DNA of 35,195 bases from Marmoricola sp. (GTDB lineage Bacteria > Actinomycetota > Actinomycetes > Propionibacteriales > Nocardioidaceae). Position 1 is the first letter of the stretch; every line of letters begins with the position of its first letter. A program made the position numbers and the translations under genes. The notes under the pieces are model-generated. The model was not told the origin of the DNA and did no database searches. It worked only from the letters and a program-made list of their open reading frames with translations. This document shows, piece by piece, positions 22,271 to 29,299 of this stretch. The stretch covers positions 1-35,195 of the forward strand of contig JAOPXD010000161.1 of the NCBI GenBank assembly GCA_025965315.1, written 5' to 3'.

Positions 22271-23527
22271 CTATCTGCTGACGAGTGCCGCCTCCGGTGC
22301 CGGCCGTTCGTCGATCGCGCGCCAGCGCGGCCGCTGCACCACCGGCAGCATCGTGGTCGCGAAGTAAGCGCCCCCGGCCACCAGCAGCGCCGGCGAGATG
22401 CCGACCGACGCCACCAGCAGGCCGCCGAGCAACCCCCCGAACGGGATCAGTGACCAGCTCAGCGCGAGGTTCATCGAGCTGACCCGGCCCATCAGGTCCG
22501 CTGGGATCCGCTCGAACAGCACCGCACCGAGGACCGGGTTCAGGAAGCCCGAGGCGAACCCGCCGACGACGGCGACCGCCAGCACGACCGTCAACGGAGA
22601 GTCCAGCGCCAGTGCGACGAAGCGGGGCACCCCGGCGAACAGGAATGCCACGACGAAGACGAAGTAGCGGGGTAGCCGGGCTCCGTAGACAGCAGCGACC
22701 ACCGACCCGAGGATCGCGGTACCTCCGAAGGTCGCCCCCAGCAAGCCGACCGCTTGCACCCCGTGACCGCTCGACCGGGCCCACACGGGCACCAGCACCG
22801 AGGACCAGGAGGCGTCGAGAAGGTTGGTCACCGCCACCATCGTGCAGATCCCCATCAGGATCGGGTCCTTGCGCATGAAGTCCCAGCCAGAGCGCAGCTC
22901 AGCACCGTACGCCGCCAGCCCGCCGGTGTGCTCCCCCGTGTTCGTGACTGTGCGCGTGCCCGCTGCCTTGGTGGTCAGCAGCAGGAGCAGCCCGGAGCCG
23001 AGGAACGACACCGCATCGACGGTGAGGGCGTCCGCGGCGCCCACCAGCACCACCAGGCCACCGGCCATCCCGGCGCCGGCCATGCTGGCCCCGCGTTCGA
23101 CCGCGCCGGTCAGCCCGGTGGCCCGCTCGGTCGGCATCCCGACCTGCTCGACCAGCACCGGCAGCATCGCGTGCCGGGCCGCGTCACCGGGACCGCGCAG
23201 CGAACCGGCCAGGACGACGAGCACGACCAGCGTCGGGAACGTCAGCATCCCGAGGACGTGCGCCAACGGGATGGATCCGACCACCAGGACGCTGAGCAGG
23301 TCGCAGGTGATCGCGACGCGGCGCCCACCGAGCCGATCCATCAGCGGTCCCGACAGTGCTTGCAGGACCACCAGCGGCGCCATCTCCGCGAACGCGACCG
23401 CGCCGGTGCGGGTGGCCGAGCCGGTGGAGGTGAGCACGAACCACGGGATCGCGATCATCGAGACCCGGGTGCCGGTCACCGAGACCGCCTGCGCGGTGAG
23501 GTAGCCCCAGAAGGGGTGCCGGCTCAC
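22271..23527 (-). CDS. MFS transporter, probable drug exporter
   Basis: This 418-residue protein has about 12 hydrophobic segments and the major facilitator motif A between helices 2 and 3 (GPLMDRLGGRRVAITCD). It begins VSRHPFWGYLTAQAVSVTGT and has MAGAGMAGGLVVLVG in the region of helix 5 and MGRVSSMNLALSWSLIPFGG near the end, like the EntS/MFS_3 group of exporters. The substrate cannot be told from sequence. The GTG start (23525-23527) overlaps the stop of the upstream ArsR-like regulator by 4 bp, so the two are coupled and the regulator presumably controls the transporter. Compared with the mycobacterial neighbourhood I recall, the regulator and transporter look inserted upstream of nif3, placing nif3 and its partners under their promoter. 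Confidence 0.88.
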   Translation of the reverse strand: MSRHPFWGYLTAQAVSVTGTRVSMIAIPWFVLTSTGSATRTGAVAFAEMAPLVVLQALSGPLMDRLGGRRVAITCDLLSVLVVGSIPLAHVLGMLTFPTLVVLVVLAGSLRGPGDAARHAMLPVLVEQVGMPTERATGLTGAVERGASMAGAGMAGGLVVLVGAADALTVDAVSFLGSGLLLLLTTKAAGTRTVTNTGEHTGGLAAYGAELRSGWDFMRKDPILMGICTMVAVTNLLDASWSSVLVPVWARSSGHGVQAVGLLGATFGGTAILGSVVAAVYGARLPRYFVFVVAFLFAGVPRFVALALDSPLTVVLAVAVVGGFASGFLNPVLGAVLFERIPADLMGRVSSMNLALSWSLIPFGGLLGGLLVASVGISPALLVAGGAYFATTMLPVVQRPRWRAIDERPAPEAALVSR

Positions 23528-24108
23528 GTCTCCTCCTCCTCGAGGCCGATCACCCCGGGCCGGACGAAGGCGTTCAGGTTCAGCACGTACGGCGCGGCCC
23601 CGGGGTCGTCGTCCGCGTCCTCGCCGAAGCCGTCGATCAGCTCGTGCACCGCCAGGACGAGCTCCTGGGCACGCTGCGCGGTGAGCCGGAGCGACCAGTC
23701 ACTGAGGTCCCCGGCGTCGCGCCAGGCGGCCGGGAGCAGGCGCCGCTCCTCCAGGGAGCGCTGCATCCGCTCGTCGTGGAACATCACCACCGACTGCAGG
23801 TAGGCGTCGTAGGTGTCGTGCTCCTCGGGTGTCGTCATGTCGGCCGAATCGGTGTGGGTGCTCTGATGAGCCGCACGCCACCACCGGTCACGCGCATTGC
23901 CGCGCTCGGTGTCCTCGACGACGAAGCCGTGCTTCTCGAGCTGGCGCAGGTGGTACGAGGTCGCGCCGCTGTTCAGGCTGAGCCGAACCGCCAGCGTCGT
24001 CGCCGTGGCCGGACCTTCGCTGCGGAGCAGACCGAGCATCCGCAGCCGACCGGGGTGGCTCAGCGCCTTGAGCCCGTCGAGGGTGGGCCGGACGTAGGAA
24101 CGTTCCAT
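23524..24108 (-). CDS. ArsR-like winged-helix regulator
   Basis: The product (194 residues from ATG 24108; 197 if GTG 24117 is used) begins MERSYVRPTLDGLKALSHPG and has a winged helix at about 9-75: LKALSHPGRLRMLGLLRSEG, ATATTLAVRLSLNSGATSYH, LRQLEKHGFVVED. This is the ArsR/HTH_20 arrangement often paired with MFS exporters. The C-terminal part (about 80-190) is helical with WWRAAHQSTHTD and LRLTAQRAQELVLAVHELID and may bind a ligand; there is no cysteine metal site. Neither candidate start has a Shine-Dalgarno, so the start is uncertain. Two adjacent palindromes lie just upstream, suggesting autoregulation and control of the MFS gene. Confidence 0.85.
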   Translation of the reverse strand: MERSYVRPTLDGLKALSHPGRLRMLGLLRSEGPATATTLAVRLSLNSGATSYHLRQLEKHGFVVEDTERGNARDRWWRAAHQSTHTDSADMTTPEEHDTYDAYLQSVVMFHDERMQRSLEERRLLPAAWRDAGDLSDWSLRLTAQRAQELVLAVHELIDGFGEDADDDPGAAPYVLNLNAFVRPGVIGLEEEET

Positions 24109-24126
24109 GGGAACCACGCTAAATCA

Positions 24127-24154
24127 CAAAGAATCCTTTGCAAAGTATTCTTTG
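24127..24154 (-). promoter_or_regulatory. Tandem palindromic operator for the ArsR-like gene
   Basis: Two 14-bp palindromes abut: CAAAGAATCCTTTG (24127-24140) and CAAAGTATTCTTTG (24141-24154), each CAAAG-N4-CTTTG. The block is strikingly AT-rich for this window and lies in the 40-bp gap between the acyl-CoA ligase stop and the regulator start. Two side-by-side dimer sites overlapping the promoter would be a typical autorepression layout. Confidence 0.8.
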
Positions 24155-24157
24155 CAA

Positions 24158-25687
24158 TTAGTTCACCTGTCGGTCCCGCCCCTCCCAGTACGGCGCGCGG
24201 AGCTTGAACTTCTGCAGCTTGCCGGTGGCCGTCCTGGCCAGCTCGTCGCGGAACTCGACCGAGGTGGGCGCCTTGTAGCTCGCCACCTTGGTCTTGCAGT
24301 AGGCGATCAGCTCGGCCTCGGTGAGCGTCGAGCCCTCCGCCCTGACCACGAGCGCCTTGATCGTCTCGCCCCACTTCTCGTGCGGGATCCCGATGACAGC
24401 GACCTCGGCAACGTCCGCGTGGCTGAAGATCACGTCCTCGACCTCGATCGAGGACACGTTCTCGCCACCAGTGATGATCACGTCCTTCTTCCGGTCCACG
24501 ATCGTCAAGTAGCCGTCCTCGCCGATCACTCCCCCGTCACCGGTGTGGAACCAGCCGTCGGCCAGGGCCGCTGCGGACTCCTCGGGTTGCTCCCAGTAGC
24601 CCTCGAGGACCACGTTCGACCGCGCGAGCACCTCGCCGGAGTCGGAGATCCTCAGGGTGACCCCGAGGGCAGGGTTGCCGGCGCGCACCAGCTTCGCAGC
24701 GCGCTCCTCGGCCGTCAGGTCGTCCCACTCGGCCCGGGTCCGGTTCACGGTGAGCACCGGCGAGGTCTCGGTCAGCCCGTAGATCTGCAGGAACTCCCAA
24801 CCGAGCTCCTCGGCGACCCGCACCACGGTCTTCGTCGGCGGCGGGGCCCCGGCCACGATGATCCGGACCGTGTCGCGTCCGGGGACCGGGCCGTCCCAGG
24901 TGGCAGCCGCGTCGAGGACCGCGTTGACCACGGCGGGCGCGGCGCACATCACCGTGACACCGTGCTCCTCGATCCGCCGCAGGATCTCGGCACCGTCGAT
25001 CTTGCGCAGCACGATGTGCGGCACCCCGAGCCCGGTCATCGCGAACGGCATCCCCCAGCCGTTGGCGTGGAACATCGGCAGCGTGTGCAGGTAGACGTCG
25101 CGGTCGGTCACACCGGCGTGCAGCGCGAACGTGACCGCGTTGGTCCAGATGTTGCGGTGGGTGATCTGCACCCCCTTGGGACGCGCCGTCGTGCCCGAGG
25201 TGTAGTTGATCGTCGCGGTCGCGCCCTCGTCGTGCTCCCAGGCGCGCGGCTCGACGTCGTCGGCGTACAGGTCCTCGTCCTCGCCGAGCACGAACGTGAA
25301 CTCGCAGGCCACCTCCGCGAGCGACCCGGCGAGCTCCGGGTCGACGTACAGGACCCGGGCGCCGCTGTGCTCGACGATGTAGGACACCTCCTCGACCGAG
25401 AGCCGGAAGTTCACCGGCACCAGCACCCGGCCGTACCCGCAGACGCCGAAGAAGGCACTGAGCAACCGCGCGCTGTTGTGCGAGACGAACGCGACCCGCT
25501 CGCCCGGCTCGATGCCCAGGGCGTCCAACCGGGCCGCCATCGCCCGCGCACGCGCACCGAGCTCGGCATAGGTCAGCTCGCCGAGCGATGCCGCCGGCTG
25601 GTCCGGCTCGTCGACGACGCCGACGCGGTCGCGGTAGACCGCCAGGGCGCGGTCGAGGAAGTCAGCGGCGCTGAAGGGAACGAACAC
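24158..25687 (-). CDS. Acyl-CoA ligase (AMP-binding), FadD-like
   Basis: This 509-residue enzyme of the adenylate-forming superfamily activates a carboxylic acid with ATP and then forms an acyl-CoA. Motifs: P-loop YTSGTTARPKG (about 162-172), LPMFHANGW, YGLTETSPVL (A5), GWFHTGDGG (A7), DRKKDVIITGGENV (A8 hinge) and the catalytic lysine K490 in ATGKLQKFKLR (A10). All key residues are present. The overall look is that of medium/long-chain fatty acyl or aromatic acid ligases; exact substrate unknown. GTG start (25685-25687) has GGAGG six bases upstream. A decayed VOC-family gene lies immediately upstream and the palindromic operator immediately downstream. Confidence 0.88.
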   Translation of the reverse strand: MFVPFSAADFLDRALAVYRDRVGVVDEPDQPAASLGELTYAELGARARAMAARLDALGIEPGERVAFVSHNSARLLSAFFGVCGYGRVLVPVNFRLSVEEVSYIVEHSGARVLYVDPELAGSLAEVACEFTFVLGEDEDLYADDVEPRAWEHDEGATATINYTSGTTARPKGVQITHRNIWTNAVTFALHAGVTDRDVYLHTLPMFHANGWGMPFAMTGLGVPHIVLRKIDGAEILRRIEEHGVTVMCAAPAVVNAVLDAAATWDGPVPGRDTVRIIVAGAPPPTKTVVRVAEELGWEFLQIYGLTETSPVLTVNRTRAEWDDLTAEERAAKLVRAGNPALGVTLRISDSGEVLARSNVVLEGYWEQPEESAAALADGWFHTGDGGVIGEDGYLTIVDRKKDVIITGGENVSSIEVEDVIFSHADVAEVAVIGIPHEKWGETIKALVVRAEGSTLTEAELIAYCKTKVASYKAPTSVEFRDELARTATGKLQKFKLRAPYWEGRDRQVN

Positions 25688-25747
25688 GAATGGCCTCCGT
25701 CACAGTGGATGAGGCCAATCTAGCCACCGCCCGAACCGAGCGGTCGG

Positions 25748-26039
25748 TCATCCCGGGACCACCAGGACGACCCGACCCTCGGGATCGCGGACCGCGAAGG
25801 CACCGGCTGCCCGGGACCGGCCCGCCGTTCGGCGTCCGGACCAGCTCGAGCTGGACCGACTCGTCCGGGATCCCGAGGACGTCGCCGTCGTAACCGTCGT
25901 GGTCGCGGAACGAGGTCAGCAGCGGCAGGCCCACCACCTCGGTGTAGAACAGGCTGCACTCCTGGAGCCGGACGGTCCTGCGCGCGATCCGCACGGTCGA
26001 CGGTCTCACTGCGGCCCCGAGGCCGTCTTCGGTGCTCAT
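25748..26039 (-). pseudogene. VOC (glyoxalase-like) gene with deletion and frameshift
   Basis: From ATG 26039 the frame reads MSTEDGLGAAVRPSTVRIAR, then LQECSLFYTEVVGLPLLTSF, RDHDGYDGDVLGIPDESVQL and ELVRTPNGGPVP, the first beta-alpha-beta-beta-beta half of a vicinal-oxygen-chelate protein. The next codons are out of frame, but another frame of the same strand resumes GAFAVRDPEGRVVLVVPG and stops at 25748, which is a normal VOC C-terminus. The span is 292 bp (not a multiple of 3) against about 375-390 bp for intact relatives; the missing part would hold the start of the second half, usually ..LLVLYL... to ..PYW..... The junction is near 25800-25811. The unshifted frame runs on with low-complexity Arg/Gly/Ser instead. 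Confidence 0.75.
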
Positions 26040-26093
26040 GGTCGCCATCCTTCCGCACCGGCCTGCGGTGGAACGGGACGACACCGTGGAGAC

Positions 26094-26168
26094 TGGTGGG
26101 CGCGGAGGGGATCGAACCCCCGACATCTTCCTTGTAAGGGAAGCGCTCTACCGCTGAGCTACACGCCC
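26094..26168 (-). tRNA. tRNA-Val (UAC anticodon), CCA encoded
   Basis: The minus strand folds as a cloverleaf: acceptor GGGCGTG with CGCGCCC (one G-T pair), D arm with TAGCTCAGCGGTAGAGCG, anticodon stem CTTCC/GGAAG around loop CTTACAA (anticodon UAC, valine), and T arm with GGTTCGATCC. The 3' discriminator A is followed by an encoded CCA (26094-26096). Length without CCA is 72 bases. Confidence 0.96.
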
Positions 26169-26240
26169 TCGCACTACTCGTCGAACCGAGGGGACAGACT
26201 AGAGGTCGCAGCGCGACGGCACCAACATGAACAGGTGCGG

Positions 26241-26283
26241 AAAAGGCTGCGACCGCTGACGTCTCGGGTCATCAGCGGTCGCA
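26241..26283 (-). terminator. Terminator of the peroxiredoxin transcription unit
   Basis: A perfect 12-bp inverted repeat (TGCGACCGCTGA at 26248-26259 and its complement at 26272-26283, 12-base loop) is followed on the minus strand by CCTTTTCC (T run at 26241-26244). It lies 76 bp after the peroxiredoxin stop and upstream of tRNA-Val, so it should insulate the tRNA gene. Confidence 0.75.
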
Positions 26284-26290
26284 ACAGGCC

Positions 26291-26316
26291 CATCTTGGCA
26301 GGTCTCTTGCCAGATG
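26291..26316. other. Second hairpin after the peroxiredoxin gene
   Basis: CATC-T-TGGCA and TGCCA-GATG pair over 9 bp with one bulged base around the loop GGTCTCT. It precedes the main terminator hairpin on the minus strand and may act with it or stabilise the mRNA 3' end. Confidence 0.4.
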
Positions 26317-26358
26317 CAAGGCCAAACCCCAACCACGCGTCTAAATGGCCCGAAGTGA

Positions 26359-26820
26359 CTAGACGTCGCCGGTCAGGCGTGTGGCGTGGATGTCCAGATC
26401 GCGCGCTTCACCCATGTTGTTGTGCACCGACCAGGTGATCCGACCGTCCTTGCCGACGATGTAGGACGACCGGGTCGGGCAGCCCTGCTCCGCGTCGAGG
26501 ACCCCGTACGCCGAGGCCACGGCACCGTGCGGCCAGAAGTCGGAGAGCAGCGGGAAGAAGAGCGCGTCCCGATCGGCGAACGCGCGCTGGGTGTAGATCG
26601 GGTCGCACGAGATCGCGGCCATCGTGCTGGTGCCGCTCTCGAACTCCCCCAACCGGTCGCGGAAGCCGGTCAGCTCCCCGGTGCAGACACCGCTGAACGC
26701 GTACGGGAAGAAGACGAGCAGGACCGCCTTCTCACCGGCGTACGACGAGAGCCGGAACTCCGCCCCGTGCTGGTCACGCAGGGCGAAGTCCGGGGCCCGG
26801 TCACCCAGGGCAAGTGGCAT
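26359..26820 (-). CDS. ahpE: AhpE-like peroxiredoxin
   Basis: This 153-residue peroxiredoxin reduces peroxides through the peroxidatic cysteine C46 in VFFPYAFSGVCTGEL. The segment FPLLSDFWPHGAVASAYGV is nearly the same as in M. tuberculosis AhpE (Rv2238c), which assigns it to the AhpE subgroup rather than BCP or AhpC. AhpE is a one-cysteine enzyme recycled by mycothiol/mycoredoxin. This copy has two additional cysteines, C72 (AISCDP) and C114 (EQGCPTRSS), which the mycobacterial protein, as I recall it, lacks. The ATG at 26818-26820 is 4 bp after the stop of the acyl-CoA ligase gene, so the two are cotranscribed, with a terminator downstream. Conserved position near DUF3052 and aceE supports the assignment. 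Confidence 0.9.
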   Translation of the reverse strand: MPLALGDRAPDFALRDQHGAEFRLSSYAGEKAVLLVFFPYAFSGVCTGELTGFRDRLGEFESGTSTMAAISCDPIYTQRAFADRDALFFPLLSDFWPHGAVASAYGVLDAEQGCPTRSSYIVGKDGRITWSVHNNMGEARDLDIHATRLTGDV

Positions 26821-26824
26821 CAGG

Positions 26825-28468
26825 TCAGCCTTCGTAGTCGACGAGTTCGCGCTTGAGGATCTTGCCGGTCGCGTTGCGGGGTAGCTCGTCGAGGAAGACG
26901 AAGTCGCGCGGGACCTTGTACCGGGCCAGGTTGCTGCGGACGTGCTCACGCAGCTCGTCCTCGGTGACGGTGCCGCCGGGAGCCAGGACGACGAAGGCTC
27001 GCAAACGCTTGCCGAACTCCTCGTCGTCGACACCGAGCGCCGCCACCTCGACGACCTGCTCGTGCCGGGCGAGGCAGTCCTCGACCTCCTTGGGGAAGAC
27101 GTTCTCACCACCAGAGACGATCATCTCGTCGTCGCGGCCCTCGACGAACAGCCGTCCCTCGGAGTCGAAGCGGCCGATGTCGCCAGAGCTCATCAGACCG
27201 TCGATGCGGTCCTTGTGGCCGCCGCCGGTGTAGCCCTCGAAGAGCATCGAGTTGCCGACGAAGATCCGGCCGGTCCCGCCCGGCGGGACCTCGACGCCCT
27301 GGTCGTCGTAGAGCCGGACGATCGTGTTGACCGGCGGCTTGCCCGCCGTGCCTGGTGCGGCTCGCATGTCGGCCGGTTGCGCGACGCTGGCCCAGGCGAC
27401 CTCGGTGGATCCGTAGATGTTGTACAGCGTGTCCCCGAACTGGTCCATCCACTCGATCGACAGGTTGCCGGGCATGGCCGAACCGGACGCGGCGACGACC
27501 TGCACGCAGGACAGGTCGTAGGAGTCGAGCGTCGCCTGGGGAAGCCGCAGGATCCGCTGCAGCATCACCGGGATCACCACGAAGGACTGGCACTGGTGCT
27601 CGACGATCGTCTTCAGCGCGGTCTCGGGGTCGAACTTGCGGGTCAGCACCACCGTGTTGCCCAGCAGCATCGACATGCTCAGGTGCGCGAAGCCCCAGGT
27701 GTGGAACAACGGAGCCGCCACGTGCACGCGCCAGTTGCTGCGCAGCGGGATCCGCTCGAGCAGCGCCACCGCCGCGTCGAAGTTGCCGCCGCCGCGTGGG
27801 GCCCCCTTCGGCGTACCGGTGGTGCCGGAGGTGAGGATCACGATCTTGCCCTCGGATGCGGGCGCCTTGCGGGCCGCGCGGGACCCGTGCGCGATCAACG
27901 CGTCGGTCGAGTCGCGATCCCCCGGGTCGCCGTCGACCCAGGCCAGGATCCGTGGCACCGAGACACCCGCCGCGTCCACGAGGCCGTCGAACTCCTGGTC
28001 GTGGATGATCGCCTTGGCCTGCTCGCGCTCGCAGACCTCGCCCAGCTGCGGGGCGGCGAACGCGGTGTTGAGCAGCAGCACGTGCGCACCCAGCTTGGAG
28101 ATCGCCAGCGCCGCATCGAGGAACCCGCGGTGGTTGCGGGCAAGCAGGGCGACACCGTCGCCGGCGCGGACGCCGCGCTTCGCGAGGGCATCAGCCAGGG
28201 CGTTGCTGCGTTCGTCGATCTCGCGGAACGACAACGAGCCGAGCTCGTCGATGACGCCGTCCCGGTCCGGGAACCTGACCGCGACCGCACTGAAACCACC
28301 CGCCAGGCCCATCCCCCAGGTGCTGACCGCCTTCACGATCCCGACCAGCGTCACCGGACCGAAGGGCTGGATGATCCCGGCACGGGTGAGCACCCGTGCA
28401 GCGGTGGCCTGCTTCTTCGCCTCGGCTGCGACCCGGGCAGCCACCTTGTCGACGAGCGAGCCAGTCAT
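26825..28468 (-). CDS. Long-chain acyl-CoA ligase, FadD2/FadD12-like
   Basis: The 547-residue product is a complete adenylate-forming ligase: P-loop LTSGTTGTPKGAPR (about 212-225), APLFHTWGF, YNIYGSTEVAWAS (A5), LMSSGDIGRFD (A7), EGRDDEMIVSGGENVFP (A8) and the catalytic lysine K536 in NATGKILKREL. The TPKGAPR form of the P-loop, the GSTEVA motif in place of the usual GxTE(T/S), and a helical N-terminal extension (SLVDKVAARVAAEAKKQATA) are features of the mycobacterial FadD2/FadD12 group that activates fatty acids. I start at ATG 28466-28468; GGAGG lies nine bases upstream. It is translationally adjacent to the AhpE-like gene (4 bp). Confidence 0.88.
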   Translation of the reverse strand: MTGSLVDKVAARVAAEAKKQATAARVLTRAGIIQPFGPVTLVGIVKAVSTWGMGLAGGFSAVAVRFPDRDGVIDELGSLSFREIDERSNALADALAKRGVRAGDGVALLARNHRGFLDAALAISKLGAHVLLLNTAFAAPQLGEVCEREQAKAIIHDQEFDGLVDAAGVSVPRILAWVDGDPGDRDSTDALIAHGSRAARKAPASEGKIVILTSGTTGTPKGAPRGGGNFDAAVALLERIPLRSNWRVHVAAPLFHTWGFAHLSMSMLLGNTVVLTRKFDPETALKTIVEHQCQSFVVIPVMLQRILRLPQATLDSYDLSCVQVVAASGSAMPGNLSIEWMDQFGDTLYNIYGSTEVAWASVAQPADMRAAPGTAGKPPVNTIVRLYDDQGVEVPPGGTGRIFVGNSMLFEGYTGGGHKDRIDGLMSSGDIGRFDSEGRLFVEGRDDEMIVSGGENVFPKEVEDCLARHEQVVEVAALGVDDEEFGKRLRAFVVLAPGGTVTEDELREHVRSNLARYKVPRDFVFLDELPRNATGKILKRELVDYEG

Positions 28469-28654
28469 CCGGCATGGCCTCCTTCGACAGTGCACCCACG
28501 GACAGGACGCGAGCACACCGTACTGCTCGCGAAGTTCGCGCTGACAGGGTCCTCGACCCTCCCCGTACCCAGAGCGCGCGAGCAGTACGCCCGGCCGTCA
28601 TCGGGATCGCGGCGGCTCGCCGGGAACCGGCGACCTGACCGGGTCAGTCGTACC

Positions 28655-29068
28655 TCAGTGCGACTTCGGCGCGACCAGCTTGGTGGCCGACCAGTCGCTG
28701 CTGACCGCCACGGTGGTGGTGGTCGAGAGACCTGCGACCGGGGCAGCCTCGGCGACATCGGACGGCGCGACCGCGTTGGGTCGTCCGACCTTCGGGGAGA
28801 ACAGCCAGACCGCGCCTCCACCGACGAGGTCGGTCAGTGAGTCGACGAGCGCGTCGACCAGGTCGCCGTCGCCGTCGCGCCACCACATGATCACGGCGTC
28901 GACCACGTTGCCGTGGTCGCCGTCGACCAGGTCCGCGTCGATGGCGTCCTCGATCGCGATGCGCACTTCGTCATCGACGTCTTCGTCCCAGCCGAGCTCC
29001 TGCACGACCATGCCGGGCTTGATGCCCAACCGGTCGACCACCAGGTCGGCCCCTTGCGACGGGCTCAC
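28655..29068 (-). CDS. DUF3052 family protein
   Basis: The 137-residue acidic protein carries LGIKPGMVVQELGWDEDVDD, ADLVDGDHGNVVDAVIMWWR, DLVDALVDSLTDLVGGGAVW and LFSPKVGRPNAVAPSDVAEA, the successive conserved blocks of the actinobacterial DUF3052 family. Function is unknown; M. tuberculosis has a relative in the same place between ahpE and aceE (Rv2239c, from memory). The start is GTG at 29066-29068. It is transcribed away from aceE with 231 bp between them, room for two promoters, in which I see nothing else definite beyond an AT-rich patch at 29259-29270. Confidence 0.9.
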   Translation of the reverse strand: MSPSQGADLVVDRLGIKPGMVVQELGWDEDVDDEVRIAIEDAIDADLVDGDHGNVVDAVIMWWRDGDGDLVDALVDSLTDLVGGGAVWLFSPKVGRPNAVAPSDVAEAAPVAGLSTTTTVAVSSDWSATKLVAPKSH

Positions 29069-29299
29069 GTCGATGCCTCATTTCCATGCTCGCTCCGCCT
29101 CCCCGATGGAAGCAGTTGCCCAAGTTCAGCGGACACCGCTATCCGAACGCAAGCCCGGGGCCCTCCGATACCGCCCACCGGACGCCGTCCGGCTGCGTCA
29201 GAAGCGTCGGGACACGCTCGAGCGGGCGTCCCGGCGAGCCTCGCGAGACCTACCGATCAGTAAATTTCTTCGGCGGTTTGAACGTGCCAAGATGCAAGG

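Noticed and set aside
26094..26168. tRNA-Val as an integration site
   Set aside because: No repeat of the tRNA 3' end was seen elsewhere in the window and no integrase is near.
25899..26438. Plus-strand frame of about 180 residues containing WWARRGSNPRHLPCKGS
   Set aside because: That peptide is the well-known false translation of the antisense strand of a tRNA gene; it covers tRNA-Val and the VOC remnant.
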